From positions 121,862 to 185,861 of the forward strand of contig NZ_FOFA01000010.1 of NCBI RefSeq assembly GCF_900110855.1: DNA of 64,000 bases, in the 5' to 3' direction. This stretch comes from Microlunatus flavus. GTDB lineage: Bacteria; Actinomycetota; Actinomycetes; Propionibacteriales; Propionibacteriaceae. Position 1 is the stretch's first letter. Every line of letters starts with the position of its first letter. This document shows positions 8,135 to 16,959 of the stretch, one piece after another. Both the position numbers and the translations under genes were made by a program. Under the pieces are notes generated by a model. It made no database searches. It was not told the origin of the DNA and saw only the letters and a program-made list of their open reading frames with translations.

Positions 8135-10213
8135 ATGCCCACCGAACCCTCCACCCCGTCCGACCACCCTCCTGATCCGGTGCTGCGCGCCGAGCAGGAC
8201 CACCTCGTCGAGTCCCGCGAGGCCCTCGGCCGCATGCGGGCCACCACCGCCGGCCTGACCGCGCAGGGCGGCGACCGCGTCTCGACCGAGCACCTCAAGC
8301 AGGTCCTGCACCGCCGGATGGTGTCGCTGCAGGACGACCCGACCGTGCCGCTCTTCTTCGGCCGGCTCGACTACGCCGTCGCCCTCGGGGCGGAGCACGA
8401 CGAGACCCTGTACGTGGGCCGGCGCCACATCACCGGCGAGGCCGGCGGCGAACCGCTCGTCATCGACTGGCGCGCCGGCATGGCCCTGCCCTTCTACCGG
8501 GCGCGCCCGGCGGACCCGATGCACGTGCGCCGCCGGCGCCGGTTCGGCTTCTCGACCGGAGCCCTGACCGCCTACGAGGACGAGGAGCTGGCCGCCGACG
8601 CGCCCGGGGCCGGCACCGGGTCCGCGATCCTGCAGGCCGAGATCGAGCGTCCCCGCACCGGTCCCATGCGCGACATCGTCGCGACGATCCAGCCCGAGCA
8701 GGACGTCATCGTCCGTGCGGGGCTCGGACGTTCCGTCTGCGTGCAGGGCGCCCCCGGCACCGGCAAGACCGCCGTCGGGCTGCACCGCGCCGCCTACCTG
8801 CTCTACGCCCACCGCGAGCAGCTCGCCCGCTCCGGCGTGCTGGTCGTCGGGCCCAACGCCAGCTTCCTGTCCTACATCGGCGACGTCCTGCCCGCGCTCG
8901 GCGAGATCGACGCCGCCCAGGCCACCGTCGAGTCGATGCTCGCCGACGCCGCGGGGCTCGCCGTCCGCGCCACGGAACCCACGCCCCGCGCCCGCCTCAA
9001 GGGCGACGCCCGGATGGCCGAGGTCGTGCGCCGCGCGGTCTGGGGCCACCTGGCGCCCGCGAGCGAGAACCTCGTGCTGCCCCGCGGCATCCGCCAGTGG
9101 CGCGTCGCCGCCTACCTGGCCGACGAGTCGGTCGCGGAGCTGCGCGCCCGCGGCGTGCGCTACGAGGCCGGGCGCACGATGCTCGCCCAGCGCCTCGCAC
9201 ACCAGGTGCTGCTGCGCATGGAGGCCGCCGGGGACTCCCCCGACGACCGCGTCCAGGCCGCCGTCGCGCGCAGCCGCGAGGTCAAGGCGTACGTCGCCGG
9301 GCTGTGGCCCGCGCTGGACCCGGCCCGGCTGGTCCTGCGGCTGCTGACGGACGCGCCGTTCCTGGCGCGGGCCGCCGACGGGCTGCTGGACGAGGACGAG
9401 CAGGCCGAGCTCCTGGCGAGCCGCCCGGGGCGTACGCCCAAGACCGCCCGCTGGACGCTGGCCGACCTCGCGCTGGTCGACGAGGCGGGCGACGTCCTCG
9501 CCCGCACACCGAGCCTGGGCCACGTCGTGCTCGACGAGGCCCAGGACCTGTCGCCGATGATGCTGCGCGCGGTCGGTCGCCGTGCGAGCACGGGGTCGAT
9601 GACGGTGCTCGGCGACCTCGCCCAGGCCACGACGCCCTGGTCGGTCAGCTCGTGGGCGGAGGCGCTCGGCCACCTCGGGCAGCCCGACGCGGTCGTCACC
9701 GAGCTCGTCGACGGGTTCCGGGTCCCCGGGCAGGTCATCGAGTACGCCGCCCGGCTGCTGCCGGTCATCGCGCCGACGCTGGTGCCGCCGCGCTCGGTGC
9801 GCCGCTCGGCCGGCGAGCTCGACCTGCGCTCGACCGCCGACGCCCTTCGGGCGACGGTCGACGGCGTCCGCGAGGCCCTGGGCCACGAGGGCACCGTGGG
9901 CGTGGTGGTCGCCGACCGTCGGATCGCCGAGGTCGCCGCCGCGCTCGGCGCGGCCGGTGTCCCGTACGACCTGCTGGGCGAGGCCCGCGACTTCGCCGAC
10001 GAGAGCGAGGGCCGGCGGGTCGACCTGGTGCCGGCCTCGCTGGTCAAGGGGCTCGAGTTCGACCACGTGGTCCTGCTCGAACCGGCCGAGCTCGTCGCCG
10101 CCGAGGCCGACGAGCTGACCGGCCTGCGCCGCCTCTACGTCTGCCTCACCCGCGCGGTGACGAGCCTGGTGGTCGTCCACAGCGCGGAGCTACCTCTCGC
10201 CCTAGCCGCGTAG
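8135..10213 (+). CDS. helR: HelR/HelD-like RNA polymerase recycling motor ATPase
   Basis: A 692-residue UvrD/Rep-like superfamily 1 ATPase of the HelD/HelR class. These proteins bind RNA polymerase, remove it from DNA and, for HelR, displace bound rifamycins. The N-terminal coiled segment (PDPVLRAEQDHLVESREALGRM) would enter the secondary channel. Walker A GAPGTGKT is at residues 205-212 and Walker B DEAQD at 467-471; the end carries the UvrD-type LVPASLVKGLEFDHVVLLEP and RRLYVCLTRA motifs. The ATG follows a 5' leader of about 40 nt. A putative rifamycin-associated element upstream argues for HelR (rifamycin-responsive) over housekeeping HelD, but that split is inference. Confidence 0.85.
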   Translation: MPTEPSTPSDHPPDPVLRAEQDHLVESREALGRMRATTAGLTAQGGDRVSTEHLKQVLHRRMVSLQDDPTVPLFFGRLDYAVALGAEHDETLYVGRRHITGEAGGEPLVIDWRAGMALPFYRARPADPMHVRRRRRFGFSTGALTAYEDEELAADAPGAGTGSAILQAEIERPRTGPMRDIVATIQPEQDVIVRAGLGRSVCVQGAPGTGKTAVGLHRAAYLLYAHREQLARSGVLVVGPNASFLSYIGDVLPALGEIDAAQATVESMLADAAGLAVRATEPTPRARLKGDARMAEVVRRAVWGHLAPASENLVLPRGIRQWRVAAYLADESVAELRARGVRYEAGRTMLAQRLAHQVLLRMEAAGDSPDDRVQAAVARSREVKAYVAGLWPALDPARLVLRLLTDAPFLARAADGLLDEDEQAELLASRPGRTPKTARWTLADLALVDEAGDVLARTPSLGHVVLDEAQDLSPMMLRAVGRRASTGSMTVLGDLAQATTPWSVSSWAEALGHLGQPDAVVTELVDGFRVPGQVIEYAARLLPVIAPTLVPPRSVRRSAGELDLRSTADALRATVDGVREALGHEGTVGVVVADRRIAEVAAALGAAGVPYDLLGEARDFADESEGRRVDLVPASLVKGLEFDHVVLLEPAELVAAEADELTGLRRLYVCLTRAVTSLVVVHSAELPLALAA

Positions 10214-10239
10214 CCGTCTGTCCTCGCTCCGCTCGGACG

Positions 10240-10270
10240 CGGATCAGGCTCTGACCCGGCGCCTGATCCG
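10240..10270. terminator. Hairpin between convergent helR and ohrR-like genes
   Basis: CGGATCAGGC and GCCTGATCCG form a perfect 10-bp stem with an 11-nt loop between the stops of two converging genes. It is probably a bidirectional terminator. The preceding segment (TCTGTCCTCGCTCCGCTCGG) resembles the one before the hairpin at 5629-5652. Confidence 0.6.
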
Positions 10271-10308
10271 GATCGTCGGGTCTCAGGCGCTGTGGTGGCG
10301 TCTGCCAG

Positions 10309-10809
10309 TCACGCCGATCTGGCCTCGCGGGTCGAGGTGCGCAGGCGCTCGTCGAGGGCGCGCAGGTCGGCGACGAGGGCCTGCTGGTCGGCGATGGTGA
10401 GGCCGGAGGCCTCGCAGACGTCGAGCGTCACGCGGCCGGCCCGCTCCTGCATGCGGCGGCCCGCCGTGGTGAGGCCGATGATGACCAGACGCTCGTCGGT
10501 GCGGTCGCGCGTACGGCTGATCAGCCCGACCGTCTCGAGGCGCTTGAGCAGCGGGGAGAGGGTGCTGGACTCCAGCGAGAGGCGCTCGCCGATGCGTCCG
10601 ACGGGCACCGAGCCCTCCTCCCACAGCAGCACCATCACCAGGTACTGCGGGTAGGTCAGCCCCAGGTCCTCCAGCGCGACGCGGTAGCGCGCGGTCATCG
10701 ACCGCGAGGCCGTGTAGAGGGCCAGGCACAACCTCTCATCGAGGGCGATCGCGGCGGCTTCCTCGGGGGTCACCGGGGGCACGGCGGCGTCGGCTGCCTG
10801 CTCGTCCAT
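10309..10809 (-). CDS. OhrR-like MarR-family redox regulator
   Basis: The 166-residue protein matches the OhrR branch of MarR regulators. Its N-terminal LDERLCLALYTASRSMTARY segment has the sensing cysteine at residue 28, in the position of the reactive Cys of OhrR. It is followed by LGLTYPQYLVMVLLWEEGSV and the HTH block (VGRIGERLSLESSTLSPLLKRLE). OhrR proteins repress an organic-hydroperoxide reductase gene (ohr) and are released when the Cys is oxidised. No ohr gene lies in this window. The nearest neighbours are the HelR-like gene (convergent) and the signalling module (same strand), so the target is uncertain. Confidence 0.85.
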   Translation of the reverse strand: MDEQAADAAVPPVTPEEAAAIALDERLCLALYTASRSMTARYRVALEDLGLTYPQYLVMVLLWEEGSVPVGRIGERLSLESSTLSPLLKRLETVGLISRTRDRTDERLVIIGLTTAGRRMQERAGRVTLDVCEASGLTIADQQALVADLRALDERLRTSTREARSA

Positions 10810-10888
10810 CTGCTCAGGCTAACGAAGTTCGGGCCCGCGGCCGGGGGTTGACCGGACAGCGACCGACGAGCACCCCCGGCGGACGGGG

Positions 10889-12403
10889 TCACTCGCTGGT
10901 GCGCAGCCGTTCCGGGGTGACCAGCGGCAGCCGGACCTGGAAGCGCGTGCTGCCGGGCACCGACTCCACCCGCAGGTCGCCGCCGTGGCGCTGGGCGATG
11001 ACGCGGTAGGAGATGTCGAGCCCGAGGCCGGTCCCCTCCCCCACGGGCTTCGTGGTGAAGAAGGGCTCGAAGATCCGCTCCTGGATCTCCGGCGGGATCC
11101 CGGTGCCGGTGTCGGCGACCTCGACCAGGACGTCATCGCGCTCCAGGCGCGTGCGGATCGTCAGGGTGCCGCCGTCGGGCATGGCCTGCACCGCGTTGTC
11201 GATCAGGTTCGTCCACACCTGGTTGAGCTCGGCGGGGAAGGCCGGGACGCGAGGGAGGTCGGTCGCGAAGTCCTTGACCAGCGTGATCTTGCCGCTGCTC
11301 ATGATCTTGTGCTTGAGCATCATGATCGTGCTCTTGAGGCCCTCGTGCACGTCGATGTCGGCGTGCGCCGCGCGGTCGAGCTGCGAGTACTGCTTGGCCG
11401 CGCCGACGAGGGTCGAGATGCGCGTCGTGGCGTCCTCGATCTCGTTCATCAGCTGCTCGGTGTCGAGCGCGTACGCGATCCAGTGCACGGCGTCGGAGAG
11501 GACCTCGGGCGAGACGTTCCCGGCCAGCTCGTCGAGCCACTCGACGTCCGCGCCCGCGGCCACGAACACGGGGGCGACGTCCCACGCGCCCTGCACGTCG
11601 TGGTCGTCGAGCCAGTCGGCGAGCTCGTCCTCCGCCTCCGAGGTCTCCAGCGGGCTGAGGTCGCGGGTGATCTTGGCCATCCGCTCGACGGCCGCCTCCT
11701 GGAGGTCGACCATCGCGGCGAACTCGTGCCCGTCGATCTCGGCCGAGGCCAGGTGGCTGAGCTTGCCGCGCATCTTGCTGACACGCTCCCGCAGGCTGGC
11801 GGTGGCGCGAACGGCGGCGGAGGCCGGGTTGTTCAGCTCGTGGGTCAGGCCCGCGGCGAGGCGGCCGAGCGACAGCAGCCGCTCGCGCTGGCCGACCACG
11901 AGCTGGCTGTTCCGCATGCCCGTCGCCAGGCCCTCAAGCATGTGCATGGCCATCGGGAACCAGGCACGGATCTTCTCCCCGAACGCGTTGGCGTCGATGA
12001 CCCAGAAGCGCGAGTCGTGGACGGCGACGAGGCTGTTGGCGTAGCGCTTGTCGGTCTCGGAGCGGACGAAGGCGGTCGTGGCGCCGGAGTAGACGCCGCG
12101 CTGGTCGGTGCGGGTGACCTCGACGTTGGTGCCCTCGACCCAGCGACGCATGGCGACGCAGCCCTCGACGAGCACGAAGAAGCACGTCGCCGGGTCGCCC
12201 TCGGCGTAGACGACGTCGCCCTCGAGGCGGGTCTCGACCCGGCCCTGCTCGCTCAGCCAGGCCAGCTGGTCGGCGTCCAGGGACTCGAACAGGAACAGCG
12301 TCGCCAGCTCCTGCGGGGTCAGCCGGTCGCTCCCCGGGTCTGCCCCGTCGCCCGGGCCCTGCTCCTCGGCGCTGCGCGCCGCCTGCGTCACCGTGTCGGT
12401 CAC
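10889..12403 (-). CDS. Histidine kinase with N-terminal cyclic-nucleotide-binding-type domain
   Basis: The 504-residue kinase starts with a cNMP/Crp-like beta barrel (about residues 25-145; LTPQELATLFLFESLDADQ, then EGDPATCFFVLVEG). It continues with a dimerisation/phosphoacceptor segment, LGRLAAGLTHELNNPASAA, whose His is the phosphorylation site. The HATPase domain has N-box WTNLIDNAVQAM, G1 VADTGTGIP, F-box EPFFTTK and G2 GTGLGLDIS. No membrane segment is seen, so it is a soluble sensor. The GTG start follows a strong GGAGGAG site. It lies 61 bp after the response-regulator flavoprotein gene on the same strand, its obvious partner. Whether the sensory domain still binds a cyclic nucleotide cannot be told. 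Confidence 0.92.
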   Translation of the reverse strand: MTDTVTQAARSAEEQGPGDGADPGSDRLTPQELATLFLFESLDADQLAWLSEQGRVETRLEGDVVYAEGDPATCFFVLVEGCVAMRRWVEGTNVEVTRTDQRGVYSGATTAFVRSETDKRYANSLVAVHDSRFWVIDANAFGEKIRAWFPMAMHMLEGLATGMRNSQLVVGQRERLLSLGRLAAGLTHELNNPASAAVRATASLRERVSKMRGKLSHLASAEIDGHEFAAMVDLQEAAVERMAKITRDLSPLETSEAEDELADWLDDHDVQGAWDVAPVFVAAGADVEWLDELAGNVSPEVLSDAVHWIAYALDTEQLMNEIEDATTRISTLVGAAKQYSQLDRAAHADIDVHEGLKSTIMMLKHKIMSSGKITLVKDFATDLPRVPAFPAELNQVWTNLIDNAVQAMPDGGTLTIRTRLERDDVLVEVADTGTGIPPEIQERIFEPFFTTKPVGEGTGLGLDISYRVIAQRHGGDLRVESVPGSTRFQVRLPLVTPERLRTSE

Positions 12404-12464
12404 CGTGTCTCCTCCACCTGGTCCAACGTGGACGCGAGGTGCTCTCTTCCCATGGTGCGCCCGC

Positions 12465-14234
12465 TCACTGCTCGGCGAGGTAGCGGTGCACGAGTGTGAC
12501 CGCCAACGCACCTTCGCCGACCGCCGAGGCGACCCGCTTGACCGAGGCCGAGCGGACGTCGCCGGCCACGAACACCCCGGGCAGGCTCGACTCGAGCAGG
12601 TACGGGTCGCGGTCGAGGTCCCAGCCCTCGGGGCGACGGCCCTCGACGACCAGCTCCGGGCCCGTGACCACGAAGCCGGCCTTGTCGCGCACGACCTCGC
12701 CGTCGAGCCAGTCGGTGAGCGGCGCCGCGCCGATGAACACGAACAGGTGCCCGACGTGGACGACCTCGCGCTCGCCGGAGCTGCGGTCGAAGAGCGTGAC
12801 GCAGCGCAGGTGCTCCTCGCCCTGGCAGTCCTCGACGACGGTGCAGGTGCGCACCTCGATGTTGTCGCGCGAGCGCACCTGGTCGATGAGGTAGCTCGAC
12901 ATCGAGCGCTCGAGGTTCTCCCCGCGGACGACGAGGGTGACCTTGGCGGCGTGCGTCGAGAAGAACACGGCGGCCTGGCCGGCGGAGTTCGCGCCGCCGA
13001 CGATGACGACGTGCTCGCCGTCGCAGGCCGACGCCTCGGTCGAGGCCGAGCCGTAGTAGATGCCGCGGCCGAGCAGGTCGTCGGCGCCGGTCGCGTCGAG
13101 CTGGCGGTAGGAGACCCCGGTCGCCAGCACCACGGTGTGCGCCAGCAGCGTCTGCCCGTCGTCGAACGTGATCTCGCGCGCCGGCCCCTTCGCCGTGAGC
13201 CCGGTGACGGTCCGTGCGGTGAGCAGCTCGGCGCCCAGGCGGACGGCCTGGCGTCGGGCCCGGTCGGTGAGCTGCGCACCGGCGACGCCGTCGGGGAAGC
13301 CGAGGTAGTTCTCGATCCGCGAGCTCTGGCCGGCCTGGCCGCCCGCCGCCGACCGCTCGAGCACCACGGTCTTCAGCCCCTCCGAGGCCGCGTACACCGC
13401 GGCGCCGAGCCCGGCGGGGCCGCCGCCCACGACGATGACGTCGTAGAAGTCTCCGCGCGGGGTGGTGTCGAGCCCGACCGCGTTGGCCAGCTCGGTGAGG
13501 GTCGGCCGCGACAGCGGCTCGCCGGAGGTGGTGACCACCACCGGCACGTCGGCCGCGGCCTTGCCGGCGGCCGCGAGCAGCCGGGAGCCGTCCGGCTCCT
13601 CGACGTTGTACCACTTGTAGGGCACGAGGTTGCGGGCCAGGAAGTCGCGGACCTCGTACGACTGCGGCGACCACGGGTGACCGAGGATCTTGATCTTGTG
13701 CACGGGCGCCTTGCCGTCGCGGCGCCAGCTCGCCAGCATCTCGTCGACGACCGGGTAGAGCTTCTCCTCCGGCGGCTCCCACGGCTTGAGCAGGTAGTGG
13801 TCGACGTCGACGACGTTGATCGCCGCGATGGCCGCGTTGGTGTCGGCGTACGCGGTGAGCAGCGCGCGGCGGGCCTGCGGCACGAGGTCCATGGCCGCCT
13901 CGAGGAACTCGACGCCGTTCATCTGCGGCATCCGGTAGTCGGCGAGCATCACCGCGACCTGCTCGCCGCGGAGCACGACCTCGCGGACCACGTCGAGCGC
14001 CGAGGAGCCGGACTCGGCGCGCACGACGCGGAAGTCCTCGGCGTAGCGGCGTCGCAGGTCGCGGGCGACGGCCCGGGAGACGCTCGGGTCGTCGTCGACG
14101 GTGAGGATGACGGGCTTGGCGTCGCGGGGGACGTCGGGGTCGCGGCGCGGGCGCAGGGCCGGCCGGTCGCCGGGCTCGCCCTCGCCGCGGGTGGGTCCGC
14201 CGGTGAGGTCGGTCGGGGTCTGGGGTGTCGTCAT
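12465..14234 (-). CDS. Response regulator fused to a thioredoxin-reductase-like flavoprotein
   Basis: This 589-residue protein has three parts. Residues 40-165 form a receiver domain with acidic pocket DDD47-49, phospho-acceptor D99 (MLADYRMP) and K150. Residues 178-255 look like a glutaredoxin-type thioredoxin fold, but its active-site position reads HPWSPQSY, with no cysteine. Residues 260-589 form an FAD/NAD(P) disulfide-reductase-like domain, with GGGPAG near 269-274 and GVFVAGDVRS near the end. The reductase's usual CxxC site is replaced by EASACDG, leaving one Cys. It is therefore unlikely to be a true thioredoxin reductase, and an NAD(P)H-sensing or electron-transfer output is plausible. 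Partners are the downstream kinase and the UBP zinc finger 13 bp upstream. Confidence 0.9.
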   Translation of the reverse strand: MTTPQTPTDLTGGPTRGEGEPGDRPALRPRRDPDVPRDAKPVILTVDDDPSVSRAVARDLRRRYAEDFRVVRAESGSSALDVVREVVLRGEQVAVMLADYRMPQMNGVEFLEAAMDLVPQARRALLTAYADTNAAIAAINVVDVDHYLLKPWEPPEEKLYPVVDEMLASWRRDGKAPVHKIKILGHPWSPQSYEVRDFLARNLVPYKWYNVEEPDGSRLLAAAGKAAADVPVVVTTSGEPLSRPTLTELANAVGLDTTPRGDFYDVIVVGGGPAGLGAAVYAASEGLKTVVLERSAAGGQAGQSSRIENYLGFPDGVAGAQLTDRARRQAVRLGAELLTARTVTGLTAKGPAREITFDDGQTLLAHTVVLATGVSYRQLDATGADDLLGRGIYYGSASTEASACDGEHVVIVGGANSAGQAAVFFSTHAAKVTLVVRGENLERSMSSYLIDQVRSRDNIEVRTCTVVEDCQGEEHLRCVTLFDRSSGEREVVHVGHLFVFIGAAPLTDWLDGEVVRDKAGFVVTGPELVVEGRRPEGWDLDRDPYLLESSLPGVFVAGDVRSASVKRVASAVGEGALAVTLVHRYLAEQ

Positions 14235-14247
14235 GGGTGGTCCGTCC

Positions 14248-14508
14248 TCACGCGGTCTGCGCGTCGACGAAGCACCAGCGCCAGTCCTCGCCCGGCTCCT
14301 CCGAGGTCATCACCGGGTGTCCGGTCTGCTCGAAGTGGCGTGAGGCGTGACGGTTCACGGAGTCGTCGCAGCAGGCGACGTGGTCGCAGGTCAGGCAGCG
14401 GCGCAGGTGCGTCCACTGGTCGCCGGTGAGGGCGCAGTCGAGGCAGAAGGGCTCGAACCCGGCCGGACGGGGCGTCAGCGGCTGGGCCTCGAGATGGGCG
14501 CAAGGCAT
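14248..14508 (-). CDS. UBP-type zinc finger protein
   Basis: A small 86-residue protein consisting of one UBP zinc finger. Cysteines and histidines occur in the family's order: PCAHLEAQPL, FCLDCALTGDQWTHLRRCLTC, HVACCDDSVNRHASRHFEQTGHPVM and the terminal EDWRWCFVD. In eukaryotes this fold binds the free C-terminal Gly-Gly of ubiquitin; actinobacterial versions have no established ligand. The ATG at MPCAHLE follows GAGAGGA. It is the first gene of the three-gene set with the response-regulator flavoprotein and the histidine kinase, so it is probably an accessory of that signalling pathway. Confidence 0.88.
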   Translation of the reverse strand: MPCAHLEAQPLTPRPAGFEPFCLDCALTGDQWTHLRRCLTCDHVACCDDSVNRHASRHFEQTGHPVMTSEEPGEDWRWCFVDAQTA

Positions 14509-14628
14509 GGGCGATCCTCTCGGGTCGGCCCCCATCCTGCCCCGCGCACAAGTGCTCGTCCCCAGGAGTTCGCACGCGGCGTAGAGCCTTGACACACCGC
14601 CCGCCTCGGGCCGTTCCCCGACTGACCC

Positions 14629-14735
14629 TCGAGAGGTGGGTTGCCGCGCCGACACGCCGTGCCGGAGGCGCGGCAACCTACCACTGGGCTGGGGCCGGAC
14701 GAGCGGGCAGCGGCGGGGACGGGGGTCAGCGGGCG
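14629..14735. repeat. Approximately 105-bp dispersed repeat with strong hairpin, copy 1
   Basis: A 16-bp stem (14635-14650 with 14667-14682, one mismatch) around GGTTGCCGCGCC is followed by about 50 bp that also match the copy at 29135-29236, ending CAGCGGGCG. The stop codon of the DUF4031 gene lies inside it. The rest of this 217-bp gap, upstream of the UBP gene, shows nothing else. Confidence 0.75.
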
Positions 14736-14995
14736 AGCCGCGAGGTCTTGCGGCGGCGCAGGCCGGCGGCGTGCAGGGCGGCGACGATCGCCCGCGACGT
14801 CGTCGGGACCGCGCCGGCGGCGACGGCCTCGGCGTGGCGGTCCTCGACCAGGTCGTAGTGGTCGCCGTCGAAGGCCCGGGGCGGCAGGCCGATCCGGGCC
14901 GCGAAGGCGTGCAGCTCCGCGAACGACGTGTCGCTGGCCAGGTGCGACCACAGCCGCCCGTGGGCCGGCCAGGTCGGCTCGTCGACGAGGATCAC
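14726..14995 (-). CDS. DUF4031 family protein
   Basis: An 89-residue protein of the DUF4031 family, recognisable from [20 protein letters not shown] near the N-terminus, then FAARIGLPPRAFDGDHYDL and the EAVAAGAVPTTSRAIVAAL stretch. The role is unknown. The conserved Asp, His and Asp/Tyr residues in DGDHYD hint at a metal site. Its GTG start overlaps the cutC stop by 4 bp (GTGA), so it is the last gene of the long sugar operon. Its 3' end runs into the dispersed repeat. Confidence 0.85.
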   Translation of the reverse strand: MILVDEPTWPAHGRLWSHLASDTSFAELHAFAARIGLPPRAFDGDHYDLVEDRHAEAVAAGAVPTTSRAIVAALHAAGLRRRKTSRLAR

Positions 14996-15723
14996 CGCGC
15001 GCCGGGCCGCCCGCCGGCCTCGCTGTCGAGCAGCGCCCGCCAGGTCCCGACCAGGTCGGCGTCGACGTACGCCTTCCAGGAGCCGAGCGGGCGCACCTGC
15101 GTCGACACCTGGAACATCCCCACGCCGGCCCGGACGAGCCACGGCACGTGCTCGGGCGCCAGCCCGCCGGCGGCCATGATCAACCGCCGCGCGGCCGGGT
15201 CGTCCTCCGCCCGGGCGACCAGCTCGTCGAGCCCCTCGGCCACGCCGCGGGCGGAACCGGCCGTCGCGACCGCGTCGAGACCCGGCAGGTGCGGCAGCTC
15301 GCGCCAGGCCCGGTCGGTCGAGATGCAGGCGTCGACGGCCCGCGAGAACGTCCACCGCACGTCCCCGCCCCCGCCGAGCAGCTCGGCCACGACCTCCAGG
15401 TCGATCTCGGTGAGCGCGTTGAGGAAGCCCATCACCACCCCGTCGGCCCCGGCAGAGGCGTACGCCGCCAGCAGCCCGTGCAGGTGCGCCACCTCCCCGC
15501 CGTCGGTGCCGTAGCCGTCGCGCAGGCGCAGCAGCGGGCGCACCGGCAGGCTGGTCGCGGCGCGCACCGCGGCGACGAGGTCGGGCGCGGGCGAGAGCGC
15601 GCCGGCCTCCCGCTCCGTGCCGGTCAGGGGGTCGCCGAGGAGGCAGACCCGGTCCGCCCCGCCGGCCTCCGCGCGCGTCGCGTCGGCCGCGTGGGTGACG
15701 ACGACCTCGAGCAGGGCGCTCAC
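14992..15723 (-). CDS. cutC: CutC family protein
   Basis: This 243-residue TIM-barrel protein matches Cut[23 protein letters not shown] at the start, [28 protein letters not shown], a phosphate-binding-like region, and [17 protein letters not shown] near the end. CutC was named for copper tolerance, but its biochemical activity is unsettled and an enzymatic role on a sugar or amide substrate is often suspected. Here it overlaps the dipeptidase stop and the DUF4031 start by 4 bp each, within an amino-sugar operon. That favours a metabolic role over copper handling in this organism. Confidence 0.9.
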   Translation of the reverse strand: MSALLEVVVTHAADATRAEAGGADRVCLLGDPLTGTEREAGALSPAPDLVAAVRAATSLPVRPLLRLRDGYGTDGGEVAHLHGLLAAYASAGADGVVMGFLNALTEIDLEVVAELLGGGGDVRWTFSRAVDACISTDRAWRELPHLPGLDAVATAGSARGVAEGLDELVARAEDDPAARRLIMAAGGLAPEHVPWLVRAGVGMFQVSTQVRPLGSWKAYVDADLVGTWRALLDSEAGGRPGAR

Positions 15724-16910
15724 GCGGGCTCCTCCCCCGTCGTCGGCGCCTGGTCGGCGGCGGCGTCCGCAGGTCCGTCGAGGGCCTGGATCGTGGCGGT
15801 CGACGGCGGCCGTACCGTCTGGAGCCCGGCCGCCACGGAACCCGCCTCGCGCAGCACGCGGACCACGTTCCCGTGGGTGAGCGCGACGAGGTCGTCCTCC
15901 GACCAGCCGTGCCCGCGCAGGGCGTCGAGCAGCGCCGGGTAGCGCGAGACGTCCTCCAGCCCGACCGGCGTCTCCGTGGTGCCGTCGAAGTCGCCGCCGA
16001 GGCCGACGTGCGCCAGGCCCGCGACCTCGCGCACGTGCTCCACGTGGGCGACGACGTCGGCGAGCGTCGCGGGCGGGCAGGGGCGGGCGTACGTGTCGGA
16101 GAAGGTGTCGAGCGCCTCCAGGTCACGCGGGTCGACGCCCGCCGCCAGCGCGGCCTCGTGCACCTCCGCCGCCCAGGCGGCCGCGGCCGGGCTGACGAAG
16201 CGGGGCACGAAGGTCACCATGCACACCCCGCCGTTGTCGGCGAGGCGGGCGAGGACGTCGTCGGGGACGTTGCGCGGGTGGTCGGCGACCGCGCGGGCGC
16301 TCGAGTGGCTGAAGACCACCGGCGCCGCGGTGACGTCGAGGGCGTCGTCCATCGTCGTCGCCGCCACGTGCGAGAGGTCGACGAGCATCCCGAGCCGGTT
16401 CATCTCGGCGACCACCTCGCGCCCGAAGCGGGTGAGCCCGGCGTGGCGCGGCACGTCGGTCGCGGCGTCGGCCCAGTCGGTGTTGGCGTTGTGGGTGAGC
16501 GTCAGGTAGCGGACGCCCAGCCGGTGCAGGGTCCGCAGCACGCCGAGGGAGTTGTCGATGCTGTGCCCGCCCTCGGCGCCCATCAGGCTGGCGATGCGCC
16601 CGGACGCCAGCGCCGCCTCGAGCCCGTCCGCGTCGCCGACCAGGACGAGGTCGTCGGCGTAGCGCTCGACCATGGTGCGGACCGCGTCGACCTGCTCGAG
16701 CGTGGCCGTCACCGCCGCCGCCCCGCGGAAGCCGCAGGGCACGTAGACCGACCAGAACTGCCCGCCGACCCCACCGGTACGCAGCCGCGGCAGGTCGGTG
16801 TGGAGCTGCGGCTGCGACCGCGCCACGTCGACGGCGTCGAAGTCGTAGCCGCCCGGCCGCAGCGCCCAGGGCAGGTCGTTGTGCCCGTCGACCACCAGCG
16901 GCTGGGGCAC
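15720..16910 (-). CDS. Membrane-dipeptidase-type metallopeptidase (M19)
   Basis: The 396-residue product is a renal-dipeptidase-like M19 enzyme, a binuclear zinc TIM barrel that splits dipeptides, often with a D-residue. Ligand motifs are visible: VDGHNDLPW at the N-terminus, [44 protein letters not shown] and [14 protein letters not shown] two codons upstream is possible, but AGGAGG lies 5 nt before the second GTG, which is the start chosen. No signal peptide is seen, so it is cytoplasmic. Its place after the sugar kinase gene, with a gap of 49 bp, suggests the operon handles peptide-bearing amino sugars such as muropeptides. Confidence 0.92.
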   Translation of the reverse strand: MPQPLVVDGHNDLPWALRPGGYDFDAVDVARSQPQLHTDLPRLRTGGVGGQFWSVYVPCGFRGAAAVTATLEQVDAVRTMVERYADDLVLVGDADGLEAALASGRIASLMGAEGGHSIDNSLGVLRTLHRLGVRYLTLTHNANTDWADAATDVPRHAGLTRFGREVVAEMNRLGMLVDLSHVAATTMDDALDVTAAPVVFSHSSARAVADHPRNVPDDVLARLADNGGVCMVTFVPRFVSPAAAAWAAEVHEAALAAGVDPRDLEALDTFSDTYARPCPPATLADVVAHVEHVREVAGLAHVGLGGDFDGTTETPVGLEDVSRYPALLDALRGHGWSEDDLVALTHGNVVRVLREAGSVAAGLQTVRPPSTATIQALDGPADAAADQAPTTGEEPA

Positions 16911-16959
16911 GCACACCTCCTGCGACGTCGCCGAGCGGCGAGCGCGTCTCGTCGGAACC

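Noticed and set aside
10309..10809. An ohr peroxidase gene next to the OhrR-like regulator
   Set aside because: No Ohr/OsmC-like protein is encoded anywhere in the window.
12465..14234. Simple annotation as thioredoxin reductase
   Set aside because: The CxxC redox site is not intact and the protein carries a receiver domain, so the activity cannot be assumed.
12393..14429. Long plus-strand frames opposite the response-regulator flavoprotein
   Set aside because: Composition is that of a high-GC antisense shadow (Arg/Val/Gly/His-rich) with no family resemblance.
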